DNA of 15,731 bases from the NCBI GenBank assembly GCA_041742235.1, contig JBGSJA010000073.1, forward strand, positions 1 to 15,731, written 5' to 3'. A program made the position numbers and the translations under genes. The notes under the pieces are model-generated. The model ran no database searches. It saw only the letters and a program-made list of their open reading frames with translations, and had not been told where the DNA came from. The stretch is from BOKV01 sp041742235. GTDB lineage: Bacteria > Pseudomonadota > Alphaproteobacteria > Rhizobiales > Rhizobiaceae. Below, piece by piece: positions 1 through 8,416 of this stretch; position 1 is the stretch's first letter, and the number at the start of each line of letters is the position of its first letter.

Positions 1-726
1 CAGGGCGGCGGCGCCGACCTCTACAAGGAGCTCACCCAGGACATTCTCGGCCTGAACGTCTACGGCTTCATGGGCTTCCCGATGCCGGCGCAGCCTTTTG
101 GCTGGTTCAAGAAGGAAGTGACGACCGTCGCCGACATCCAAGGGTTCAAGTACCGCACCGTAGGCTTGGCGGCAGACCTGATGCAAGCGATGGGCATGTC
201 GGTAGCGCAGCTGCCCGGCGGCGAAATCGTCCCGGCGATGGAACGCGGCGTCATTGACGCTTTCGAGTTCAACAACCCGTCCTCCGACAGCCGGTTCGGC
301 GCACAGGACGTGGCGAAGAACTACTACCTTTCGTCCTACCACCAGGCATCCGAATCGTTCGAGTTCCTGTTCAACAAGGACTTTTTCGACGATCTCACCC
401 CCGATCTCCAGGCCATCCTGAAATACGGCGTGGAATCAGCTTCGACATCCAACACCGCGCTCGCGCTTTCCAGCTACTCGTCCGACCTGCAGATGCTCAA
501 GAACGACAAGGGCGTCAACGTAATGCGCACGTCGAAGGAAATCCTGGCGGCGCAGTTGGAGGCCTGGGACAAGCTCATCGCCGAACTCGAGGGCGATCCA
601 TTCTCCAAGAAGGTGATGGACAGCCAGCGCGCCTGGACGGAAAAGGTCGCGTACTACGAACTGATGAACGCGCCGGACTATGCTCTTGCATATGAGCATT
701 ACTTCCCCGGCAAGCTTACGCTTTAG
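1..726 (+). CDS. TRAP transporter substrate-binding protein, 5'-truncated by window edge
   Basis: The frame is open from base 1, giving the last 241 residues of a periplasmic extracytoplasmic binding protein; its N-terminus and signal peptide lie outside the window. It captures an organic acid and delivers it to the DctQ/DctM-type membrane pair that follows. Seen: the family segment FKYRTVGLAADLMQAMG, whose arginine is at the position that in DctP-family proteins salt-bridges a substrate carboxylate, followed by LPGGEIVPAMERGVIDAFEF, typical of the mannitol/chloroaromatic (FcbT1, TakP-like) branch. The aromatic/helical C-terminus (YALAYEHYFPGK) is also typical. The stop is TAG at 724-726; a strong stem-loop follows, and the small permease gene begins about 76 bases later. 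The family is secure; the solute is not. The nearby amidase suggests an amide-containing carboxylate, which is inference. C4-dicarboxylate annotation would be generic only. Confidence 0.9.
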   Translation, partial: QGGGADLYKELTQDILGLNVYGFMGFPMPAQPFGWFKKEVTTVADIQGFKYRTVGLAADLMQAMGMSVAQLPGGEIVPAMERGVIDAFEFNNPSSDSRFGAQDVAKNYYLSSYHQASESFEFLFNKDFFDDLTPDLQAILKYGVESASTSNTALALSSYSSDLQMLKNDKGVNVMRTSKEILAAQLEAWDKLIAELEGDPFSKKVMDSQRAWTEKVAYYELMNAPDYALAYEHYFPGKLTL

Positions 727-736
727 CAGCTGATTG

Positions 737-762
737 CGCCCGGCAGTACAACCTGCCGGGCG
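737..762 (+). promoter_or_regulatory. Strong intergenic stem-loop after the TRAP binding-protein gene
   Basis: Bases 737-746 (CGCCCGGCAG) pair perfectly with 753-762 (CTGCCGGGCG), a 10-bp GC-rich stem with a 6-base loop (TACAAC). It starts 11 bases after the binding-protein stop. No T-run follows, so it is not a classical intrinsic terminator. In binding-protein transporter operons such hairpins commonly protect the upstream mRNA or reduce read-through, making the soluble receptor more abundant than the carrier; that role is inferred here. Confidence 0.7.
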
Positions 763-802
763 ATCTCCAATTGCCACTGCACTTTTGCGGGACCAAGACC
801 CG

Positions 803-1387
803 ATGCTCTCCTTTATCCGGTTTGCTGACAATTTGTCGGCCGCATTCGGCAAGGCATTCGCCTGGCTGATTGTCCTGATGGCGTTCGGCACCGGCTATGA
901 GGTGTTCGTGCGCTATGTGCTGGGCGCGCCAACGCCATGGGCGCTGGACGTTTCCTTCATCATGTACGGCACGATGTTCATGATGGGCGGCGCCTACACG
1001 CTGTCTCGGGGCGGCCACGTGCGCGGCGATTTCATCTACCGCCTTTGGCGGCCGCAGACGCAGGCGAAGGTGGATCTTGTTCTGTACCTGATCTTCTTCT
1101 TCCCCGGCATCACGGCCCTCGTGATTTCCGGCTTCAAATATGCGTCACGCTCGTGGGGCTATGGCGAGGTTTCGGTGAACAGCCCGGCGGGCATTCCGAT
1201 TTACCAGTTCAAGACCGTTATCGTGGTTGCCGGCATCCTGCTGTTCATACAGGGGATTGCCCAGATTTTCCGCTGCATTCATTGCATCCGAACCGGCCAA
1301 TGGCTGCAGGCGGACGAGGACGTCAGGGAAACCGAGGACATCTTGATAAGCAAGGCCGACGAGGCCGAGACAGGCGGGCACATATGA
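803..1387 (+). CDS. TRAP transporter small permease subunit (DctQ/FcbT2 type)
   Basis: Small integral membrane subunit (194 residues) that with the large subunit forms the Na+-driven carrier receiving solute from the binding protein. Seen: four hydrophobic helices at roughly residues 18-36, 50-68, 91-112 and 138-158; the DctQ-typical RYVLGAPTPWALDVS (37-51) and GGHVRGDFIY (70-79) segments; and a charged cytoplasmic C-terminus. The motif SWGYGEVSVNSPAG (117-130) fits the mannitol/chloroaromatic branch. ATG at 803 is preferred over an in-frame TTG at 734, which would start inside or before the stem-loop at 737-762 and add a non-conserved leader. The Shine-Dalgarno is weak (GCGGGA region), consistent with lower expression than the binding protein. 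The stop overlaps the next start as ATGA (1384-1387), indicating translational coupling. Confidence 0.88.
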   Translation: MLSFIRFADNLSAAFGKAFAWLIVLMAFGTGYEVFVRYVLGAPTPWALDVSFIMYGTMFMMGGAYTLSRGGHVRGDFIYRLWRPQTQAKVDLVLYLIFFFPGITALVISGFKYASRSWGYGEVSVNSPAGIPIYQFKTVIVVAGILLFIQGIAQIFRCIHCIRTGQWLQADEDVRETEDILISKADEAETGGHI

Positions 1388-2802
1388 CGGATCCCCAAGT
1401 AGCCCTGATGATGCTGGGGCTGTTTATCTTCATGGTATTTCTCGGGTTCCCGATTGCCTTCACCTTGATGGCCATGGGCATCGGCTTTGGCTACTACGCC
1501 TATTTCGATGCGGGCCGCATGTGGCGCTCCTACTTCCGGCTGGACGAGACCGCCGGCTGGTGGGACAGCACAAGCCTTTGGCTCGAGGGCTTCTTCAACA
1601 ACCGAATATTCGATCTCTTGATCAACCAGACCTACACGGTGATGTCGAACGAGGTGCTGACGGCCGTGCCGCTGTTCCTGTTCATGGGCTATATCGTCGA
1701 GCGGGCAAACATCGTCGACCGGCTGTTCACCACGCTCAACATCGCCTCCAAGAACATTCCCGGTTCCATGGGCGTGGCGGCGCTGGTCACATGCGCGCTG
1801 TTCGCGACGGCGACCGGAATTGTCGGTGCGGTGGTGACGCTGATGGGCCTGCTGGCGCTGCCTGCGATGCTCAAGGCGCGCTACGACAACTCGTTCGCAA
1901 CCGGCATCATCTGCGCGGGCGGGACGCTCGGCATCCTCATACCGCCATCGATCATGCTGATCGTCTATGCGGCCGCATCGGGGGTGTCCATCGTGCGGCT
2001 TTATGCGGGCGCGTTGTTGCCAGGGTTCACGCTGGTCGGACTATACCTTGTTTACGTGATCGGCCGTTCCATCCTGCAGCCGAGCGTGGCGCCAAAACCG
2101 ACCAAGGAAGAAGTTCCCGACATGCCGGGAGCGCAGGTCGCATTCATGGTGCTGACCTCGTTTTTCCCGCTGGCGTTCCTCATCCTGGCCGTTCTCGGAT
2201 CGATCCTTTTCGGCCTGGCGACGCCCACCGAAGCAGCGGCCATTGGCGCGCTCGGCGGCATCGTGCTCGCCTTCGCCTATCGCGCAATGACGTTCCAGCG
2301 CATGCGCGAAAGCGTCTACCTGACGCTTCGCACCACTGCCATGGTTTGTTGGCTGTTCGTCGGCTCCTACACCTTCTCCTCAGTATTTTCCTACCTTGGC
2401 GGAGAGCAGCTCATTTCCGAATTCGTCATCGGCCTGAACCTGACGCCGCTCCAGTTCCTCCTGCTGGCGCAGCTGATCATCTTCCTGCTTGGCTGGCCGC
2501 TGGAATGGTCGGAGATCATCATCATCTTCGTGCCGATCTTCCTGCCCTTGCTGGCAATCTTCGACATCGATCCGCTGTTTTTCGGCATCCTTGTCGCGCT
2601 GAACCTGCAGACGTCGTTCCTGACGCCGCCCATGGCCATGTCCGCTTACTACCTGAAAGGCGTGGCGCCGCCGGGTGTGGAGCTTACCGACATATTCAAG
2701 GGCGTGGCGCCATTCGTGGCCATGGTATTCATCAGCATGGTGCTGATGTATACCTTCCCGCAGATCGTCTACTTCCTTCCGGAATTGTTCTATGGGAAGT
2801 GA
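1384..2802 (+). CDS. TRAP transporter large permease subunit (DctM/FcbT3 type)
   Basis: Large membrane subunit of the TRAP carrier (472 residues, about a dozen hydrophobic segments across its whole length), catalysing ion-coupled solute translocation. Seen: PLFLFMGYIVERA (96-108), GGTLGILIPPS (179-189), the hallmark loop of this family, and the later ATPTEAAAIGALGG segment. It is longer than the usual ~425-residue DctM because of an insertion around residues 40-80 rich in Trp/Phe/Asp, as found in the FcbT3 (mannitol/chloroaromatic) branch. It starts in an ATGA overlap with the small subunit and ends 11 bases inside the amidase gene, so the three genes are tightly coupled. A longer open frame upstream of 1384 runs through the small-subunit gene in another frame and is not coding. 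Family assignment is firm; substrate unknown. Confidence 0.92.
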   Translation: MTDPQVALMMLGLFIFMVFLGFPIAFTLMAMGIGFGYYAYFDAGRMWRSYFRLDETAGWWDSTSLWLEGFFNNRIFDLLINQTYTVMSNEVLTAVPLFLFMGYIVERANIVDRLFTTLNIASKNIPGSMGVAALVTCALFATATGIVGAVVTLMGLLALPAMLKARYDNSFATGIICAGGTLGILIPPSIMLIVYAAASGVSIVRLYAGALLPGFTLVGLYLVYVIGRSILQPSVAPKPTKEEVPDMPGAQVAFMVLTSFFPLAFLILAVLGSILFGLATPTEAAAIGALGGIVLAFAYRAMTFQRMRESVYLTLRTTAMVCWLFVGSYTFSSVFSYLGGEQLISEFVIGLNLTPLQFLLLAQLIIFLLGWPLEWSEIIIIFVPIFLPLLAIFDIDPLFFGILVALNLQTSFLTPPMAMSAYYLKGVAPPGVELTDIFKGVAPFVAMVFISMVLMYTFPQIVYFLPELFYGK

Positions 2803-4141
2803 CGCAGGGATCCTTTCCCTGGGTGCGGTGGCGTTGCGCGACAGGTTGAAATCCGGTGCCTTGCGCGCAACCGAATTGATGCAGGCCTGCCTCCAGCGGA
2901 TAGCGCAAACCGATCCGCAGGTGCAGGCCTTCGAGTGGCTCGATCCGGCCTTCGCGCTGAAACAGGCTGAGACCGCGGATGCGCACCGGGCAGCCGGCCG
3001 ACCGGTCGGCGCGCTTCACGGCCTGCCGGTTGCCGTCAAGGACATCATCGACACGGCCGGAATTCCAACCTGCAACGGCACGCCAATCGATGCCGGACGC
3101 GTACCGGCAAGCGACGCCCATGTCGTGCGGAAGCTGAAGGCAGCAGGCGCGATCATGATCGGCAAGACGGTGACCACCGAGCTTGCATTCCTGCATCCGG
3201 GCAAGACCCGCAATCCGGTCAACACGTCGCATACGCCCGGAGGATCGTCTTCCGGTTCGGCTGCGGCGGTGGCGGCCGGCATGGTCCCGCTGGCTATCGG
3301 AACCCAGACCGGCGGGTCGGTTATCCGGCCCGCCGCCTTTTGCGGCGTCACCGGTTTCCTGCCCTCGGCCGGCACGATCGGCCGCACCGGCATCACGCCG
3401 CAATCGCCGACGCTGGACAGGGTAGGGGTGTTTGCCCGCAACCCGGCCGACGCCGCCCTGATCGCGGCCGAACTTTTCGGTCACGATCCTTCGGACAAGG
3501 CGACCTCGCCGGCCCCCCATCCTCAACTGCTGGAGACCGCGCTTTCAAGGCCGCCGGTCAAGCCGCAATTCGCCTTCTTGCGCACGCCCAATTGGGATAT
3601 GGCAACGCCGCAGTGCCGCCAGGCAATGGAAGAACTGGCTTCCGCGCTGGGTGACCAATGCTTTGAAGCCTCGTTGCCGGAGCCTTTCGCACAAGTCCGC
3701 TCTGTCCGCGAGCGGATCAACCATGCCGAGATGGCCAAGTGCTATCACCGCTATTGGCGCGATGCGCCCGGCCTGCTTTCCGAAGAGCTGCGCGCAGCGC
3801 TGGAAGAAGGCAGGCAAGTCACCGCACATGATTATATTGCGGCACTCGATTGGCCCGACTATCTCTATTCCGGCCTTTCCGAGATTTTCCAGCGTTGCGA
3901 TGCGATCATCACGCCCGCCGCGCCGGGCGCCGCTCCTCATGGGCTGGAAAGCACGGGCAGTTCCGTGTTCAATGCCATCTGGACCATATGTGGAACACCG
4001 GTTGTGACGCTGCCGGTTTTCGAGGATGATGAGGGAATGCCCATGGGCGTCCAGATCATCGGGCCGCGGGGCGGCGACGGGCGCCTGCTGCGCACGGCAC
4101 GCTGGCTGATGGACAAACTTGACGGCGAAAGTGGTGATTGA
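2792..4141 (+). CDS. Amidase signature family hydrolase
   Basis: A 449-residue cytoplasmic hydrolase of the amidase-signature family (the fold of GatA, malonamidase E2 and fatty acid amide hydrolase), which cleaves carboxamides to an acid plus ammonia or amine. Seen: the Ser-cisSer-Lys triad as K83 (in GLPVAVKDIIDTAG), S152 (in GGSSSGSA, 150-157) and S176 (in TQTGGSVIRPA). The spacings 83-152-176 (69 and 24 residues) match the malonamidase E2 triad spacing as I recall it. The C-terminal family element PMGVQIIGP is present and no signal peptide is visible. The ATG at 2792 overlaps the TRAP large subunit by 11 bases, so it is probably translated by re-initiation and works on what the transporter imports. 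A GatA role is unlikely because no gatB/gatC is adjacent. The exact substrate cannot be read from the sequence. Confidence 0.9.
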   Translation: MGSDAGILSLGAVALRDRLKSGALRATELMQACLQRIAQTDPQVQAFEWLDPAFALKQAETADAHRAAGRPVGALHGLPVAVKDIIDTAGIPTCNGTPIDAGRVPASDAHVVRKLKAAGAIMIGKTVTTELAFLHPGKTRNPVNTSHTPGGSSSGSAAAVAAGMVPLAIGTQTGGSVIRPAAFCGVTGFLPSAGTIGRTGITPQSPTLDRVGVFARNPADAALIAAELFGHDPSDKATSPAPHPQLLETALSRPPVKPQFAFLRTPNWDMATPQCRQAMEELASALGDQCFEASLPEPFAQVRSVRERINHAEMAKCYHRYWRDAPGLLSEELRAALEEGRQVTAHDYIAALDWPDYLYSGLSEIFQRCDAIITPAAPGAAPHGLESTGSSVFNAIWTICGTPVVTLPVFEDDEGMPMGVQIIGPRGGDGRLLRTARWLMDKLDGESGD

Positions 4142-4151
4142 GGAGATGTCG

Positions 4152-4313
4152 ATGGGCAACCGGCTTTTGATGGTTTTCGCGTTCGCGATGCTTTGTGCCT
4201 TCCTCGGCATCCTGATCTACAAGCTCCCGCGGCCCGACCTCATCTCGCTCGTGGCGCTGACGCTTGTTCTGGCGTTTTACGACCTGTTCCTGTTCAAGAA
4301 AAAGAAAAGCTAG
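4152..4313 (+). CDS. Small two-helix membrane protein, unknown function
   Basis: A 53-residue hydrophobic protein. Two helices can be seen, roughly residues 4-23 (LLMVFAFAMLCAFLGILIY) and 29-48, joined by a short KLPRPD turn, with a lysine-rich tail (KKKKS) that should stay cytoplasmic. Start choice: GAGGAG at 4140-4145 sits 6 bases before ATG 4152, an ideal distance. The ATG at 4146 abuts this ribosome site, and a TTG at 4119 lies inside the amidase gene. It begins 10 bases after the amidase stop and so should be the last gene of the TRAP-amidase operon. I do not recognise a named family; a membrane accessory to the transporter is possible but unproven. It ends 5 bases from the convergent kinase gene. 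Confidence 0.65.
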   Translation: MGNRLLMVFAFAMLCAFLGILIYKLPRPDLISLVALTLVLAFYDLFLFKKKKS

Positions 4314-4318
4314 GAATC

Positions 4319-5221
<903 letters not shown>

Positions 5222-5256
5222 TTCCCGATTCCTCTTCGGTTTGCCTGCGGAAAGAT

Positions 5257-5284
5257 TTCACAATTGCGGCAAGTTGGCTATTGT
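5257..5284 (+). promoter_or_regulatory. Candidate promoter of the methyltransferase gene
   Basis: TTCACA (5257-5262) and TATTGT (5279-5284) are separated by 16 bases, matching 5/6 and 4/6 of the sigma-70 consensus. They predict a start near 5291 and a short leader of about 22 bases before ATG 5314. It lies in the 92-base divergent region shared with the kinase gene. No equally good minus-strand promoter was seen. Confidence 0.4.
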
Positions 5285-5313
5285 CGCCGCACGTTTGCTG
5301 GAGAATTCACGGC

Positions 5314-5946
5314 ATGTCGGGACAGGGGCACGAAGGTCATCTCGGCGCGGTCTACAATGCCGGCGGTACGGCGGAAGTCGCTGAACTCTACGACCGCTGG
5401 GCGCAGACCTATGAAGAAGAGATGGCGCGCGCGGGATACCGGCATCCCGGCATTTGCCTTGCCCTCGTAGCCCGGCATCTGCCGCGCGGCTCCGCTCCCT
5501 TGCTCGATGCAGGTGCCGGAACCGGTCTTGTCGGCGAATGGCTAGGAATAATCGGCTATCCGCAGGTGGAGGCGCTCGACATATCTCAAGGAATGCTGGC
5601 CGTTGCCGGGCGCAAGGGCGTATACAAGGCGCTTCACTGCCTCGCGCTTGGCGATGAACTGCCATTCGCCGACGGATATTTCGCCGGCGTTGTTTCGGCG
5701 GGGGTCTTCACCACCGGCCATGTCGGCGCCGAGGGACTGGATGAACTGGTGCGGATCACGCGGCCGGGCGGCGCAATCGTGTTGACCGTCAAGACGACGC
5801 TTTGGGAGAGCGGGTTCCGCGCCCTTCTGGAAAATCTGGCCAAGCATGGTTTTATTGCGCTCGCGGAGCAGACCGAGCCCTACGTCTCCATGCCCGGCGA
5901 GGCCGGCACGGTACCGAGCCTGGCGATCGCGCTGCGGCGAATGTGA
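5314..5946 (+). CDS. Class I SAM-dependent methyltransferase (METTL27/WBSCR27-like)
   Basis: A 210-residue Rossmann-fold methyltransferase. Seen: the N-terminal cap VAELYDRWAQTYEEEM (22-37), resembling the YDxWAxxYDxD element of the WBSCR27/METTL27 group; SAM motif I LLDAGAGTGLVG (63-74); an acidic residue ending strand 2 (VEALDIS, D89); the LPFADGYFAGVVSAGVF segment (116-132); and the post-motif PGG (151-153). No metal-binding or DNA-binding domain is present, so a small-molecule substrate is likelier than nucleic acid. ATG 5314 follows GGAG at a usable distance; an in-frame TTG at 5281 sits on the proposed -10 box and is less likely. It diverges from the kinase and converges on the demethylase with only 6 bases between stops. 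The substrate is unknown; an amine or amino-alcohol is a guess from context. Confidence 0.82.
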   Translation: MSGQGHEGHLGAVYNAGGTAEVAELYDRWAQTYEEEMARAGYRHPGICLALVARHLPRGSAPLLDAGAGTGLVGEWLGIIGYPQVEALDISQGMLAVAGRKGVYKALHCLALGDELPFADGYFAGVVSAGVFTTGHVGAEGLDELVRITRPGGAIVLTVKTTLWESGFRALLENLAKHGFIALAEQTEPYVSMPGEAGTVPSLAIALRRM

Positions 5947-5952
5947 AAGGCT

Positions 5953-8394
5953 TCAGGCGCGGATTTTTTCGCCCTTCGGATCATGGACCGGCTCCAGTGC
6001 AATTTTTGCCGGAAAGACCTTGTTGGCGACGACCAGTTCGTAGTTGCCGTCGCGCAGATACTGCTCATCGACGCCATCGGGATTGCGTACATAGCCGAAA
6101 CCGATGCTCATGCCGACCGTGTAGCCATAGCCGCCGCTTGTGAGATATCCCGCCTGCTTTCCATTGCGCAGGATGGTCTCGCGGCCGACCAGCACCACGT
6201 CGGGATCGGCGAGCGTGAATCCGGCGAAACGTTTCGTCAGCGGCTTGCCGGCAAACGCCTCCAGCGCTTCGCGGCCCATGAAGGGCGTGTTCTGGCGAAG
6301 CTTCACCGCCCAGCCCAGGCCTGCCTCGAACGGCGTGTCGTTGGGAGTAATGTCCGAGCCCCAGGCACGATATCCTTTTTCCAGCCGCAGCGATTCAAGT
6401 GCGCGGTAGCCGACAGGGCGGATTGCATGCTCGCGCCCCGCCTCCATCAAGGCATCAAACACGACGCCGGTCGCACCGATCGGAACGTAGAGTTCCCACC
6501 CCAATTCGCCGACATAGGTCACCCTGAGCGCCTGGACCGGCTGCCCTGCGATCTCGATCTGCCGCACATGGCCGAAGGGGAACGCGGCGTTCGACACATC
6601 CGACCTGGTGACCTTGGCCAGCGTGTCGCGCGAGCGGGGTCCCATCAGCGAAAGCGTGCCGTATTCCTCGGTCACGTCCCGGACATCAATGCCGCCGGCG
6701 GCGGGCAGATGGTCCCTGATCCAGGCAAGGTCATGCGTGCGAAAACCGGTGCCGGTGGTGATGTGGAAGCGATTCTCGCCGATCCGAGCAACCGTCAGGT
6801 CGGCCTCGATGCCGCCGCGCGAATTGAGCAATTGCGTGTAGGTCAGGCGGCCCGCCGGCTTGTTGACCGAATTGGCGCAGATCCATTCCAGCGCTTCCAA
6901 AGCCCCCGCGCCGGACACCTCATACTTTGCAAAGGAGGATTGGTCGAAAATGCCGACTTTCTCCCGCACATGCGCGTGCTCTTCGCCAACGGGCGCGAAC
7001 CAGTTCTGGCGCTGCATCGAATAGATGTCGAGCGCCTCCATGCCTTGCGGGGCGAACCAGTTCGGCCGCTCCCAGCCAAGCTTGGAGCCGAATACCGCGC
7101 GATGCGACTTCAGGCGCTCGTAGAGCGGTGAAACGATGCGTGGCCGCCCGCTCGCATATTCCTCGTGCGGGAATGCCACCGTGTAGTGCTTGCCATAGGC
7201 TTCCAGCGTGCGATCCAGCACCCATTGGCGGTCGAGGTGCAGGTCCGAGAAGCGGCGGATGTCGACGACCCACAGGTCGAGCGGCGCCTCGCCCGAGACC
7301 GTCCATTGCGCCAGCACCCAACCCGCGCCGCCGCCCGAGGCGATGCCGAAAGCGTTGAAGCCTGCGCCGACGAACATGTTGGAGCATTCCGGCGCGACGC
7401 CGAGAATGAAATTCCCGTCCGGCGTGAAGCTTTCCGGGGCGTTGATCATCTGCTTGACGCCCGCATTGGCGAGCGCGGGAATGCGCGTGATCGCCTGTGT
7501 CATGTGCTGCTCGAAATGGTCGAAATCGTCGTCGAACAGTCGGAATTCCCAATCGCCTGGCACGTCGCCCATGGTCCATGGCTGAGGATTTGGTTCGTAT
7601 CCGCCGAAGACAAGACCGCCGACCTCCTCCTTGAAATAGGTTCGCCGGTCCGGATCGCGCAATGTCGGGGCATCCGGGCTGAGGCCATCGATCTTTTCCG
7701 TTATGACATATTGGTGCTTCACGGGCTGCAGCGGCACGTTGATGCCCGCCATCGCCCCGATCTGCCGTGCCCATTGCCCGCCGCAATTGACAACCTTCTC
7801 GCAAGCGATCGCGCCCTGGTCGGTCAGCACTTTCACGATGCGCCTGCCGTCCATCTCGAAACCGGTAACGCGCACGCCTTCCATCAATCGCGCCCCATGC
7901 ATCCGGGCACCCTTGGCAAGCGACTGGGTAATGTCGGAGGGGCTGGCCTGGCCATCCGTCGGCAGCCAGCTTGCGCCGACAAGATCGCTGATGTCCATCA
8001 GTGGCCACATCGCCTTCACTTCGGCGGGGGATATGAGTTCCATTTCCATGCCGAAACTGCGCGCGGTCGTCGCAAGGCGCTGGAACTCTGTCCACCTGTC
8101 CTGGTTTGTGGCGAGGCGCAGGCAGCCTGTCATCTTCCAGCCGGTTTCAAGCCCGGTCTCGGCGTCCAGCCGCTTGTAAAGATCGACCGAGTACTGAAGC
8201 ACCTTGGTGATGGAGGCGGACGAGCGCAATTGTCCGACCAGCCCCGCCGCATGCCAGGTGGAGCCGGAGGTGAGGCGTCCCTGTTCGAGCAGCAGGACGT
8301 CCGCCTTGTGGTCGCGCGCCAGATGATAGGCCGTGGAACAACCGATGATGCCTCCGCCTATGACGATGATTTCGGCGTGCGATGCAAGTGTCAT
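5953..8394 (-). CDS. FAD-dependent demethylating oxidoreductase with C-terminal GcvT domain (dimethylglycine/sarcosine dehydrogenase type)
   Basis: An 813-residue two-part enzyme that oxidises an N-methyl amine and passes the released one-carbon unit to tetrahydrofolate. Seen: an N-terminal DAO domain with the dinucleotide loop IIVIGGGIIG (9-18); SGSTWHAAGL (43-52), where H48 corresponds to the histidine carrying covalent FAD in dimethylglycine dehydrogenases/oxidases; a middle FAO region around 375-430; and a GcvT domain (about 435-800) with NSRGGIEADLTV (D532 at the folate-site aspartate), YVGELGWELYVP (628-638) and RLEKGYRAWGSD (670-681). Length equals the family norm (about 810-830). ATG 8394 is chosen because a longer frame to 8457 would overlap the permease gene by 41 bases; AGGAA lies about 7 bases upstream. 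It is last in the betaine transporter operon, 22 bases after the permease. Sarcosine, dimethylglycine or another methylated amine could be the substrate. Confidence 0.9.
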   Translation of the reverse strand: MTLASHAEIIVIGGGIIGCSTAYHLARDHKADVLLLEQGRLTSGSTWHAAGLVGQLRSSASITKVLQYSVDLYKRLDAETGLETGWKMTGCLRLATNQDRWTEFQRLATTARSFGMEMELISPAEVKAMWPLMDISDLVGASWLPTDGQASPSDITQSLAKGARMHGARLMEGVRVTGFEMDGRRIVKVLTDQGAIACEKVVNCGGQWARQIGAMAGINVPLQPVKHQYVITEKIDGLSPDAPTLRDPDRRTYFKEEVGGLVFGGYEPNPQPWTMGDVPGDWEFRLFDDDFDHFEQHMTQAITRIPALANAGVKQMINAPESFTPDGNFILGVAPECSNMFVGAGFNAFGIASGGGAGWVLAQWTVSGEAPLDLWVVDIRRFSDLHLDRQWVLDRTLEAYGKHYTVAFPHEEYASGRPRIVSPLYERLKSHRAVFGSKLGWERPNWFAPQGMEALDIYSMQRQNWFAPVGEEHAHVREKVGIFDQSSFAKYEVSGAGALEALEWICANSVNKPAGRLTYTQLLNSRGGIEADLTVARIGENRFHITTGTGFRTHDLAWIRDHLPAAGGIDVRDVTEEYGTLSLMGPRSRDTLAKVTRSDVSNAAFPFGHVRQIEIAGQPVQALRVTYVGELGWELYVPIGATGVVFDALMEAGREHAIRPVGYRALESLRLEKGYRAWGSDITPNDTPFEAGLGWAVKLRQNTPFMGREALEAFAGKPLTKRFAGFTLADPDVVLVGRETILRNGKQAGYLTSGGYGYTVGMSIGFGYVRNPDGVDEQYLRDGNYELVVANKVFPAKIALEPVHDPKGEKIRA

Positions 8395-8416
8395 CGGAAG
8401 TTCCTGTCCCCTGTTT

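Noticed and set aside
734..802. N-terminal extension of the small TRAP subunit from a TTG codon at 734
   Set aside because: It would run through the stem-loop at 737-762 and adds residues unlike the family N-terminus; ATG 803 begins right at the conserved region.
937..1383. Long in-frame extension upstream of the large TRAP subunit
   Set aside because: It is an out-of-frame reading of the small subunit gene with Arg/Pro/Gly-rich nonsense composition; the ATGA overlap at 1384 marks the true start.
1521..2849. 442-codon open frame on the plus strand
   Set aside because: It lies fully inside the large TRAP subunit gene in another frame, with an Arg/His/Ala-rich product typical of GC-rich shadow frames.
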